Positions 1 to 7,191 of a stretch of DNA of 37,560 nucleotides are shown here, in pieces. This stretch comes from Pseudaeromonas sp038247115. Lineage in GTDB: Bacteria > Pseudomonadota > Gammaproteobacteria > Enterobacterales > Aeromonadaceae. The DNA is taken from the NCBI GenBank assembly GCA_038247115.1, contig JBBRVG010000040.1, forward strand, positions 1-37,560. The letters run 5' to 3'. Positions within the stretch are counted from its first letter, which is position 1. Every line of letters begins with the position of its first letter. The translations under genes and the position numbers were made by a program. The notes beneath the pieces were generated by a model. The model did no database searches. It was given only the letters and a program-made list of their open reading frames with translations, and was not told the DNA's origin.

Positions 1-2075
1 GCCACGCTCTGACTGAGATCATCCAGCGCCATCTTCATGGCTCCGGCGACATCGGCCACCCCAGCCGCTTCTTCGGCGTGTTCACGGCCGTGATCGGTCA
101 GCTCGTGGATGGTGGCAAACAGCTTCTCGACAATCAGGCTCTGGCCGGCGTTATCACCCGCCGCTTGTTCAGCGATCCGCAGCCCCTCCTCCATGTTACC
201 CATTCCCTTCTCCATGACCTGAACGGCATCGGCGGCTTGTTGCTGCACCTTGACGATCATGGCTTCGATCTCCGCCGTCGAACTGCTGGTGCGTTCAGCC
301 AGGGAGCGGACTTCGTCTGCGACCACCGCAAAACCACGTCCAGCTTCTCCGGCTCGAGCGGCTTCGATGGCGGCATTCAATGCCAGTAAGTTGGTCTGTG
401 CGGCAATCGACTGGATCACGCCGACAATATTGCCGATCTCCCGGGTACTGGCCCCGAGTTGCTCGATCGTCTGAGTGGAGGTACTCACAGTCTCACGGAT
501 AGAACGGGTCCGGCTGGAGACAACCGAAAACTGCTGCCGTGCCGCCTCTGCCTGTTGGGTCATCGCCTGATGCATATCTTCCGCAGTGACCGAGGCGGAA
601 TCCAAACGCCCCATCTGCGCCTCTAGAGATCCCAGGGTCCGCTGCATGGCCGCCATCACCTGATCCACAGCCTGAGCACTGCTCCCGTTATGCTGCTGCA
701 TGCGCAGATTGTCCTGCTCCAAAGTCCGGCTGGTCACCATCACATTCCCCAACGTGGCATCCAGATTATCCACCAGACTGTTGACCCACTGGGTCATGAC
801 ACCAGTCTCATCGCTGACCAGGGTCGAGCGATCCAGGCGCAAGCGCAAGTTGGCCTCTCCTTCGGCAATACGCCGCAACATGCCGATGACCTGTCTCAAG
901 CGATTAGCCAATGGCTTGGCATAGCGACGATTAAAGCACCAGCCGCCGAATAGCAGTGCCACGACCTGCAGGCCGATAGCCAGAGGCGTACCCAGCACCA
1001 GCCACTGCGCGAGCAGTTCAGCTACGGCCCAGCAGGGAAGCAGAGTCCATAGCGCCCCCTGACAGAGACGATAGCTGACTGAGCGATAGCGGTAGACCTC
1101 TTCCAGATCCGCCTCGCACATCATGCCCCAGGTGTCCGGCGAGCCCGGCAGTTGGAAGGTGATCCCTTTGCCGATGACCGGAATATGCCGGTAGTCGGAG
1201 TATCCGGGATAGGTGACATAGAGGTTATGGCCGTGACGAATGGTTTCGCGAACCCCGGGATGCAACTGACCGGTGGCCGGATCATTGAACTTGAGCTCCA
1301 GCTCTGTATGTTCCCGCACCCGGACTACGCCAAATGCGGTCTGCACACCATCCTTGAGGTTGTCGCCCAGACTGAAGGTGCGATCCTCGAAACGTGACCG
1401 GGACAATGCCACACCGGGTTCGATGGATGGATCCAGCACCGATTTGACCATGAACAGGTAATTGTCACCGGACTCGTGGAATATGTGTCCGGCCTCGCGC
1501 TGAATCAAATCTCCCAACACGTCATTGGGGATCCGGGCACACAAGGTGGCAACCCGCTGCCCCGCCTGCAGAATCGGCTGGTAGAACATCAAGGTTACTG
1601 CATCATGGAAGGAGGAAGTGCTGGGCCCCAGCAACCGGGTGCGCTCATCCCGATACGGGCCATGCAAGAAGCGTCCGGCAGCAAGACACTCCAGAACCTT
1701 GGCCGGGATTAGCTCCTGACGACCTTGCTGCTCACGGGAACTGGCCAGCAGTTGGCCGTTAACATCGATGACAAATAACTCAGCGGCATCAGGGAGCAAA
1801 TTCTGCTTGTCAGTCAACCAGCTCCGCTTTAACTGCGAGAGCTCCGGTACCACATCCGCCAGGCTGGCCAACAGATTCCACTGCTGTTCACACCATTGCA
1901 CCAGCAGAGCCTGACGCGTTGTCGCGAAACTATTGAAGGCGCTCTCCATAGCCTCGACCCGATCCCGATTGCGTCGATAAGCCCAGCGCATCGTCAACTT
2001 CCCCGTCTTGCCAAACCAGGGTAGCCAGTGCCGCTCTGCGGAGCTCAATGCCATCTTGCTGCTGTGTAACTGCAT
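1..2075 (-). CDS. Methyl-accepting chemotaxis protein (3' end outside window)
   Basis: Chemoreceptor that would signal through CheW/CheA to the flagellar motor. The minus-strand frame is open from 2075 to the window edge, about 691 codons, and the C-terminus is missing. The signalling hairpin tip lies near residues 556-580 (positions about 335-407) and reads QTNLLALNAAIEAARAGE followed by GRGFAVVADEVRSLAERT, the MCP hallmark. Residues about 1-335 form a sensor region of unknown ligand. Two adjacent hydrophobic helices sit at about 338-378 and a HAMP-like stretch follows. There is no N-terminal membrane anchor, so the sensor region may be cytoplasmic. I chose ATG 2075 because AAGGA lies 6 nt before it; ATG 2081 would have no spacing. 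The next gene upstream on this strand is a c-di-GMP protein, which suggests a shared motility theme. The family call is secure; the ligand is unknown. Confidence 0.93.
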   Translation of the reverse strand, partial: MQLHSSKMALSSAERHWLPWFGKTGKLTMRWAYRRNRDRVEAMESAFNSFATTRQALLVQWCEQQWNLLASLADVVPELSQLKRSWLTDKQNLLPDAAELFVIDVNGQLLASSREQQGRQELIPAKVLECLAAGRFLHGPYRDERTRLLGPSTSSFHDAVTLMFYQPILQAGQRVATLCARIPNDVLGDLIQREAGHIFHESGDNYLFMVKSVLDPSIEPGVALSRSRFEDRTFSLGDNLKDGVQTAFGVVRVREHTELELKFNDPATGQLHPGVRETIRHGHNLYVTYPGYSDYRHIPVIGKGITFQLPGSPDTWGMMCEADLEEVYRYRSVSYRLCQGALWTLLPCWAVAELLAQWLVLGTPLAIGLQVVALLFGGWCFNRRYAKPLANRLRQVIGMLRRIAEGEANLRLRLDRSTLVSDETGVMTQWVNSLVDNLDATLGNVMVTSRTLEQDNLRMQQHNGSSAQAVDQVMAAMQRTLGSLEAQMGRLDSASVTAEDMHQAMTQQAEAARQQFSVVSSRTRSIRETVSTSTQTIEQLGASTREIGNIVGVIQSIAAQTNLLALNAAIEAARAGEAGRGFAVVADEVRSLAERTSSSTAEIEAMIVKVQQQAADAVQVMEKGMGNMEEGLRIAEQAAGDNAGQSLIVEKLFATIHELTDHGREHAEEAAGVADVAGAMKMALDDLSQSV

Positions 2076-2190
2076 AACCATTCCTTGTTATTTGCATACT
2101 CAATCCATTGATGAGTAAGACAATAAGCAAGCAACGTACCAACAAAGTGCAAGGGTTAGCGAGGGATTGGTGCGGCATTGTTCATTTCCG

Positions 2191-2209
2191 GTGCGCCAAT
2201 ATGGCGCAC
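2191..2209. repeat. GC-rich hairpin between GGDEF-EAL and MCP genes
   Basis: GTGCGCCA (2191-2198) pairs perfectly with TGGCGCAC (2202-2209) across a 3-nt loop. No T-run follows on either strand. It may therefore be an RNA-processing or protective stem, or part of a double terminator with the palindrome at 2222-2235. It lies in the 167-bp gap upstream of the chemoreceptor start. Confidence 0.5.
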
Positions 2210-2221
2210 TGTATCAAAAGA

Positions 2222-2235
2222 GGGCAAATTTGCCC
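2222..2235 (-). terminator. Probable intrinsic terminator after the GGDEF-EAL gene
   Basis: A perfect 14-nt palindrome, GGGCAAATTTGCCC, sits a few bases past the stop codon of the minus-strand GGDEF-EAL gene. On the minus strand it is followed by TCTTTTG. The stem is short and the T-run is brief, so termination may be partial, with read-through into the chemoreceptor gene. Confidence 0.5.
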
Positions 2236-2242
2236 GCGAGAC

Positions 2243-4021
2243 TCATATCAAGATGGAGGAACCCACCCGCTGGTGGTGACCGGCGGCATCAGAAGGGTGA
2301 TGTTGTTGCAAATAGGACAGCAGATCCGGCCAAGCCAGCGGCCGACTGAACAGATAACCCTGAGTAAACGAGCAACCCTGCTCACAAATGAACGCTTGTT
2401 GTTCTTCCCGTTCGACCCCCTCGACCACCAATTGCATGCCCAGGTTATGCACAATCGAAATCAATCCCTGCAACAAGAGACGATCTTGCGTATGCAGCGG
2501 TATCTGTTGCACGAAGGAGCGATCAATCTTCACCAGATCCATGGGATAGAGGCGCAGGTAATTCAACGCCGAGAAGCCGGTGCCAAAATCATCGATGGCA
2601 ATCTGGCAGCCCGCATCACGCAACGCCTGAATGCGACACAGATGCTCTTCATGGCCTTCCATGAAGATCGATTCGGTAATCTCAAAAATCAGCTGACCAG
2701 GTGGTAACCGATACTTGGCCAGCACGGACAGCCACTCATGCCCATCGGCACTCAGGGTATTGAACTCCAGGGTCGAACGATTCACCGACACCTGCAACCA
2801 GTCGTAGCCCGCATCATACAAGCGTCGCAGATCCCGACAAGCCTGCTCCAGCAATTGCTCGCCCAGTATCTGAATCAAACCGCTCTGCTCGGCCAAGGGG
2901 ATGAAATCAACTGGGGAAACAGCACCCAGCTCAGGATGCTGCCAGCGGGCCAAAGCTTCCAGTTTGGCTACCCGCCCCAAGCGGTTATCCCAGATCGGTT
3001 GATAGACCAGCGTAATCTCGCCGTCATTGATCGCCTGTAACAGGTGACGCTGCATGGCTTCGCGTTCGGCAATCCCCTGGAGCATCTGTTCGGAAAAGCA
3101 CAGGTAATTACGTTGCTGGCGTCGCGCTTCGAACAGCGCCAGATCGGTATGCCGCAGCAATTGCTGACTATCCTGCCCATCCCGGGGCCAAAGCGCGCCC
3201 GAGACAGTTCCCGACAGCCGTAACTTGCGAGGCCCGACATCGAACCGGCTATGCACACGAGCGAGTAACTGATCGGCCCAGGCGGCCAACTCGGTCTCGG
3301 AGGTGACGCCAGGAAGTAGTAGCGCAAAGCCATCTCCGCCCACTCGCCCCAGCAACTCCCGGCTACCCACCAGGAGACGCAGTCGCTCCGACAGTTGTTG
3401 CAGCAAGAGATCACCGGTTTGGTGATCAAATTGTGTATTGATATTGCAGAAGTTTTTCAGATCCAGCGACAGCAAACCAAATGCAGCGCCGGTTTGGCAC
3501 TGATGATCCAGTTCGGCATAGAAGCCGGGTCTATCCAGCAGCCCGGTGAGTGGATCCAGCACTCGAACCGAGACGGGGGATGGGCCATGCAAGCTACTGC
3601 TTTCCTGGATCAAGCCCACCAGACATAACAGATAGGGATCCGCACCATTCTGATAACGGCAGACCGTTAGCTGTTCAGCCAGCATGCGTCCACTCTTGTG
3701 GCGACTAAGCACCTGACCCTGCCACACCCCGCGCTCGGCAACCGCCTCCTGGATCAAAACCATCAAGCCGGTGTCGTAGAGTCCAGAGCGTAAGGCAGGC
3801 GCCAGCTGTCCGACCAGCTCTTCGGCTCGGTAGCCGCTGAGCGCCTCGAATGGGGCATTAACCGCGAGAATAATGCCCTTCTGGTCACACAGAGTGGCAG
3901 CAGAAGAGAGCAGAGCCAAACGAGAAGATGCCGGAGCCGAGACGGGTGGGCGCAGACTGGCTGTTGTTCGGTCCATCCAGCCATTCCATTGGTATTTTAA
4001 CCGCTCAAGCCACTGTGGCAT
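2243..4021 (-). CDS. PAS-GGDEF-EAL c-di-GMP signalling protein, probable phosphodiesterase
   Basis: A 592-residue soluble protein predicted to break down cyclic di-GMP. A PAS-like sensor covers residues about 38-140 and GGDEF about 155-310. Its active-site motif is GGDGF (228-232): the catalytic Glu is Gly at 231, so cyclase activity is doubtful. The EAL domain spans about 325-575 and keeps its metal and catalytic positions: E355 in KLEALARW, N414, E447/E450 in FEITE, DDFGTG at 477-482, and E534/E537 in VVEGVE. I therefore infer a phosphodiesterase whose GGDEF domain is regulatory or inert. ATG 4021 is preferred because GGGAG lies about 5 nt before it. A TTG four codons upstream lacks such a site. 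No membrane segment is seen. The neighbouring chemoreceptor on the same strand suggests control of motility. Confidence 0.93.
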   Translation of the reverse strand: MPQWLERLKYQWNGWMDRTTASLRPPVSAPASSRLALLSSAATLCDQKGIILAVNAPFEALSGYRAEELVGQLAPALRSGLYDTGLMVLIQEAVAERGVWQGQVLSRHKSGRMLAEQLTVCRYQNGADPYLLCLVGLIQESSSLHGPSPVSVRVLDPLTGLLDRPGFYAELDHQCQTGAAFGLLSLDLKNFCNINTQFDHQTGDLLLQQLSERLRLLVGSRELLGRVGGDGFALLLPGVTSETELAAWADQLLARVHSRFDVGPRKLRLSGTVSGALWPRDGQDSQQLLRHTDLALFEARRQQRNYLCFSEQMLQGIAEREAMQRHLLQAINDGEITLVYQPIWDNRLGRVAKLEALARWQHPELGAVSPVDFIPLAEQSGLIQILGEQLLEQACRDLRRLYDAGYDWLQVSVNRSTLEFNTLSADGHEWLSVLAKYRLPPGQLIFEITESIFMEGHEEHLCRIQALRDAGCQIAIDDFGTGFSALNYLRLYPMDLVKIDRSFVQQIPLHTQDRLLLQGLISIVHNLGMQLVVEGVEREEQQAFICEQGCSFTQGYLFSRPLAWPDLLSYLQQHHPSDAAGHHQRVGSSILI

Positions 4022-4280
4022 TACTACTCCCAACCTATCGTTTAATGCTTAGCCACACATGATGTAGCCCTGAACGAGACTTCGCAGCCAGAGACCACCT
4101 CTCGATGAGCTGTGACGGTGCGTAATCCTGGTTCAAAGAAGTGCTGAATCAAGCAAAGAACATGCCTTGCCTCGTAGGCCAGGCCCTGAATCATTCCAGA
4201 TCCAGGCATAATGTAATGACAGCACCATCAATCCACAGAGTTACCAGCCTACAACGCCGAAAAAACAACCGCCGCTGTGA

Positions 4281-4296
4281 GCTAGCCACTGCTAGC
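4281..4296. repeat. GCTAGC-CACT-GCTAGC short inverted repeat
   Basis: Two copies of the self-complementary hexamer GCTAGC are separated by four bases, giving both a direct and an inverted repeat. It lies about 260 bp upstream of the GGDEF-EAL start and 440 bp upstream of tssB. It could be a protein-binding site or chance. Confidence 0.3.
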
Positions 4297-4559
4297 GATT
4301 GGTAAATATCCACCCAGAAAGCCCTGTCAGCAAATCAATCAGCGTCAGTTATTGTCATGCGAATTAATAAAAACGGCGCGGATGACAACATACTTTAGCG
4401 TTATATCCAGTAGCCCAATTTAATATTCCATTTCAGTGCCGGACAATAAAACAGGATAATGTCATAACAATCAACCATTAAAGACAATCCCTTCAAAAAC
4501 AATTAATTAATAAAAATATACCTATAATCTCTGATCGAAAATCGGCGATTCAACATTCG

Positions 4560-4589
4560 TTGATAAAATAATCAATGGTTATTTATATA
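4560..4589 (+). promoter_or_regulatory. Candidate sigma-70 promoter for the tss operon
   Basis: TTGATA (4560-4565) and TATATA (4584-4589) are spaced by 18 nt in the AT-rich stretch upstream of tssB. Both hexamers are close to consensus. The -35 element overlaps the left arm of the 12-bp inverted repeat at 4565-4576. The leader to the tssB start would be about 140 nt. Chance matches are easy in AT-rich DNA, so this is only a candidate. Confidence 0.4.
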
Positions 4590-4619
4590 ACCTGCAGCCG
4601 TCTTCATATTGATTATTTT
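4565..4619. repeat. Perfect 12-bp inverted repeat, 31-nt spacer, upstream of tssB
   Basis: AAAATAATCAAT (4565-4576) is the exact reverse complement of ATTGATTATTTT (4608-4619). The repeat brackets the -10 element of the candidate tss promoter. It could be a pair of operator half-sites for a silencer or repressor, or form a cruciform or leader-RNA stem. The arms are AT-only apart from one C:G pair, which lowers the significance somewhat. Confidence 0.55.
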
Positions 4620-4639
4620 GTCGCCACAAAAGCCACATG

Positions 4640-4656
4640 AGCACCAAGCTTGTGCT
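4640..4656. repeat. Imperfect inverted repeat in tssB leader
   Basis: AGCA-C-CAAGCTTG-TGCT is an inverted repeat with one unpaired C, centred on an 8-bp palindrome. It lies between the candidate promoter and the tssB ribosome-binding site. A small operator or leader hairpin is possible. Confidence 0.3.
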
Positions 4657-4737
4657 GCCACTAATCGCAGCAGCCAACTCAATTCTCGCTGCCTAGTATC
4701 TCGCTCCATCCGCCATGGATTTCAGGAGCCAGGATCA

Positions 4738-5241
4738 ATGCCAAGCCATCACCACGACACCAGCGTTGCCCCGAAAGAACGCATCAACATCAAGTACCAG
4801 CCTGCAACCGGAGGCCATCAGGGTGACATAGAGCTGCCGCTATCCCTGCTTGTGGTCGGCAATTTGCGCGGCAACCAGACCATGCTACCGCTGGAACAAC
4901 GCAGCTGCATTAACATCGATAAACAGAACTTCAATGCGGTGATGAAAGAGTCGGCACTGCAGCTGGAGTTTGCGATCCCCAATCACCTGCAAGGTGCAGA
5001 ACAGAGCGAACTCCCCATTACCCTGCAGTTTGAATCACTCGCCGACTTCACGCCGGATCGCATCGCCCAACAGGTGCCAGAACTGCACAAATTGCTGCAA
5101 CTGCGTGAAGCGCTAGTCGCACTCAAAGGTCCGCTCGGCAATATTCCGGCATTTCGTCAACGCCTGTGCGAGCTGCTGGGGGATCCAGAAACTCGGGCCC
5201 AGTTACTCCAGGAAGTGTCGACCCTGAATTTGGCGCCCTAA
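4738..5241 (+). CDS. tssB: T6SS contractile sheath small subunit TssB (VipA)
   Basis: A 167-residue protein matching the TssB/VipA family in size and sequence. It pairs with TssC to build the cytoplasmic contractile sheath around the Hcp tube. Family features include KERINIKYQPATGG near the N-terminus and the LPLSLLVVGNLRG stretch. The C-terminal half predicts helices, including ELHKLLQLREALVALKGPLGN. ATG 4738 is chosen because AGGAG (4724-4728) lies 9 nt upstream and the product has the usual length. The frame is open further upstream to 4609 but shows no conserved sequence there. It is the first gene of the tss unit, 46 bp before tssC. The V. cholerae order starts its structural block the same way. 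Confidence 0.96.
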   Translation: MPSHHHDTSVAPKERINIKYQPATGGHQGDIELPLSLLVVGNLRGNQTMLPLEQRSCINIDKQNFNAVMKESALQLEFAIPNHLQGAEQSELPITLQFESLADFTPDRIAQQVPELHKLLQLREALVALKGPLGNIPAFRQRLCELLGDPETRAQLLQEVSTLNLAP

Positions 5242-5287
5242 CAGGCCCGACCGCCCTAGTCCGAATCCCCAATGCCAAGGATGCACC

Positions 5288-6757
5288 ATGCCCCTAACCA
5301 CCACAGCACCGCTTGCTCACTCATCGCCTTCCTTGCTGAATGATCTTCTCTGCCAGGCACGCCTGATGCCTGAGGATGAGGGATATGCCATTACCCGGCG
5401 CGGCGTCGCCGCCCTGATGGCTCATGTCAGTGCCACGGATCCTGTCCGAGAGACGGTCAACAAGGCCCGGGTCGATCACTTGATCGTTGAACTCGACTGC
5501 CAGTTGGGCCGACTGATGGACGAAATTCTGCATGCCCCGCAATTTCAAGAACTCGAATCCTCCTGGCGCGCACTCAAGCTCCTTGTCGACCGTACCGATT
5601 TTCGCGAAAACATCAGCATCCAACTACTGCATGCCACCAAAGAAGAGCTGCTGGATGATTTTGAATATGCCACCGAGCTGACACAATCCGGCTTCTACCA
5701 GCACCTCTACGCCAGTGGTTACGGTCAGTTCGGTGGTGAGCCGATTGCCGCTGTCATTGGCGACTATGCCTTCAATCACTCAGCGGCCGACATCAAGTTG
5801 CTGCAATACCTGGCGGCGGTCGGCGCCATGGCTCACGCCCCGTTTATTGCCTCCGCTGCCCCTGCATTCTTCGGCCTCGACAGCTTCAGTGAACTCCCTG
5901 CCATCAAGGATCTGAAATCCGTCTTCGAGGGACCCGCCCATACCCGATGGCGCAGTCTGCGCGAATCGGAAGATGCCCGTTATCTGGGGCTGACGGCTCC
6001 GCGCTTTCTGGTCCGACTGCCCTATGACCCGGCTAATAATCCCATCAAGGGATTCCACTATCAGGAACAGACCAGCGCGGACCATCACCACTATCTGTGG
6101 GGCAATACGGCATTTTTACTGGCCACAGCGCTAACCGATAGCTTCGCCCGCTATCGCTGGTGTCCCAATATCATAGGGCCGCAGAGTGGCGGTGCTATCC
6201 GTGATTTACCCGTCCACCTCTTCGAGGCCATGGGGCAATTACAGGCCAAGATCCCGACGGAAGTGCTGATCACCGATCGTCGGGAATACGAGCTCGCCGA
6301 AGAGGGATTCATAGCGCTGACCATGCGCAAGGAGAGTGACAACGCCGCCTTCTTTTCGGCCAACTCGGTTCAGAAGCCCAAGGTATTTCCCAATACCGAA
6401 GAGGGGCGGCAGGCGGCGACCAACCACCGGCTTGGCAGCCAATTACCCTATCTGTTCATCATCAATCGCCTGGCGCACTACCTGAAAGTTCTACAGCGCG
6501 AGCAGTTGGGAGCCTGGAAGGAGCGCCAGGATCTGGAGCGCGAGCTCAACGGCTGGATCCGGCAGTATGTCGCCGACCAGGAAAATCCGCCTGCCGAAGT
6601 GCGCAGCCGACGCCCCCTGCGCAGTGCCAGTGTCCAGGTCTCCGAGGTAGAAGGCGAGACCGGCTGGTATCAGGTCAAACTCGCCGTTCGCCCTCATTTC
6701 AAATACATGGGCGCCAGTTTCGAGCTCTCGTTGGTTGGCCGACTGGATAAGGAGTAA
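5288..6757 (+). CDS. tssC: T6SS contractile sheath large subunit TssC (VipB)
   Basis: A 489-residue protein, the large sheath subunit that assembles with TssB. From memory it matches V. cholerae VipB over its full length, with long shared stretches such as ESSWRALKLLVDRTDFREN, YRWCPNIIGPQSGGA, INRLAHYLKVLQREQLGAW and the C-terminal SLVGRLDKE. The N-terminal helix at about residues 14-32 (SLLNDLLCQARLMPEDEGY) corresponds to the VipB segment that ClpV binds in V. cholerae. This matters because no clpV gene lies in this cluster. AAGGATG sits just before ATG 5288. tssE follows after 5 bp, so translation is probably coupled. The identification is essentially certain; retention of ClpV binding is inferred from sequence resemblance only. 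Confidence 0.98.
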   Translation: MPLTTTAPLAHSSPSLLNDLLCQARLMPEDEGYAITRRGVAALMAHVSATDPVRETVNKARVDHLIVELDCQLGRLMDEILHAPQFQELESSWRALKLLVDRTDFRENISIQLLHATKEELLDDFEYATELTQSGFYQHLYASGYGQFGGEPIAAVIGDYAFNHSAADIKLLQYLAAVGAMAHAPFIASAAPAFFGLDSFSELPAIKDLKSVFEGPAHTRWRSLRESEDARYLGLTAPRFLVRLPYDPANNPIKGFHYQEQTSADHHHYLWGNTAFLLATALTDSFARYRWCPNIIGPQSGGAIRDLPVHLFEAMGQLQAKIPTEVLITDRREYELAEEGFIALTMRKESDNAAFFSANSVQKPKVFPNTEEGRQAATNHRLGSQLPYLFIINRLAHYLKVLQREQLGAWKERQDLERELNGWIRQYVADQENPPAEVRSRRPLRSASVQVSEVEGETGWYQVKLAVRPHFKYMGASFELSLVGRLDKE

Positions 6758-6762
6758 CCCGG

Positions 6763-7191
6763 ATGCCCGACACTTCCGCCCCTCGCTCCCGACTACTCGA
6801 ACGCCTGCTCCAGCGGGAGTCCGAATCCGTCGATGAACAGGTAGCCAGCGCTCTGCGATCCATCCAGCAACATCTGGAATTGCTGCTCAATAGCCGCCCT
6901 GACAGCTGCCGTTGCGCCCCCACCTTGGGATTGGTCGATTTCAACGCCACCGCTCTGGGTTGCGCCGATCTGCACACCCGGCTGGCGGAGGAAATCCGGC
7001 AGTGCATCACCCACTACGAACCTCGCCTGCAACAGGTTCGCGTCTCGTCCACCGAACGCCCGGAGCAGGATCAGAACCCTCTGGTGCTGCAATTCCAGAT
7101 CGAAGGACAGATCCGTTTTGCCGAACAGGCCAGGCATGCCAGCTTTACCCTGCAGCTGGATAGCAACCGTCGTTACCGGATGGTGAACTGA
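6763..7191 (+). CDS. tssE: T6SS baseplate subunit TssE (gp25-like)
   Basis: A 142-residue protein of the gp25/TssE family, a wedge component of the T6SS baseplate that helps start sheath polymerisation. An N-terminal region (SRLLERLLQRE) leads into the core. Family-like stretches include ELLLNSRPDS, LGLVDFNATALG and ITHYEPRLQQVRV, whose YEPRL element carries the conserved Glu-Pro-Arg-Leu signature. The C-terminal part predicts beta strands (LVLQFQIEGQIRF). The gene starts 5 bp after tssC and its stop overlaps the tssF start in TGATG, so expression is coupled. Length is typical. Confidence 0.94.
   Translation: MPDTSAPRSRLLERLLQRESESVDEQVASALRSIQQHLELLLNSRPDSCRCAPTLGLVDFNATALGCADLHTRLAEEIRQCITHYEPRLQQVRVSSTERPEQDQNPLVLQFQIEGQIRFAEQARHASFTLQLDSNRRYRMVN

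Larger units (their letters stand above)
4022..4737. other. Divergent intergenic region between GGDEF-EAL gene and T6SS operon
   Basis: About 716 bp separate the divergent GGDEF-EAL and tssB genes. I see no convincing gene: a plus-strand frame open from 4609 is only an in-frame extension of tssB without a good start. From about 4360 to 4620 the DNA is clearly AT-rich compared with the flanks, as expected for a regulatory region. Separate entries list a GCTAGC repeat (4281-4296), a candidate promoter (4560-4589), a long inverted repeat (4565-4619) and an imperfect inverted repeat (4640-4656). I did not recognise a sigma-54 type -24/-12 element here. Confidence 0.6.

Noticed and set aside
4022..4737. 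Sigma-54 promoter for the tss operon
   Set aside because: I looked for TGGCAC-N5-TTGC-like elements and found none with GG and GC at the right spacing. The nadC-pilA gap gave only off-spacing matches.
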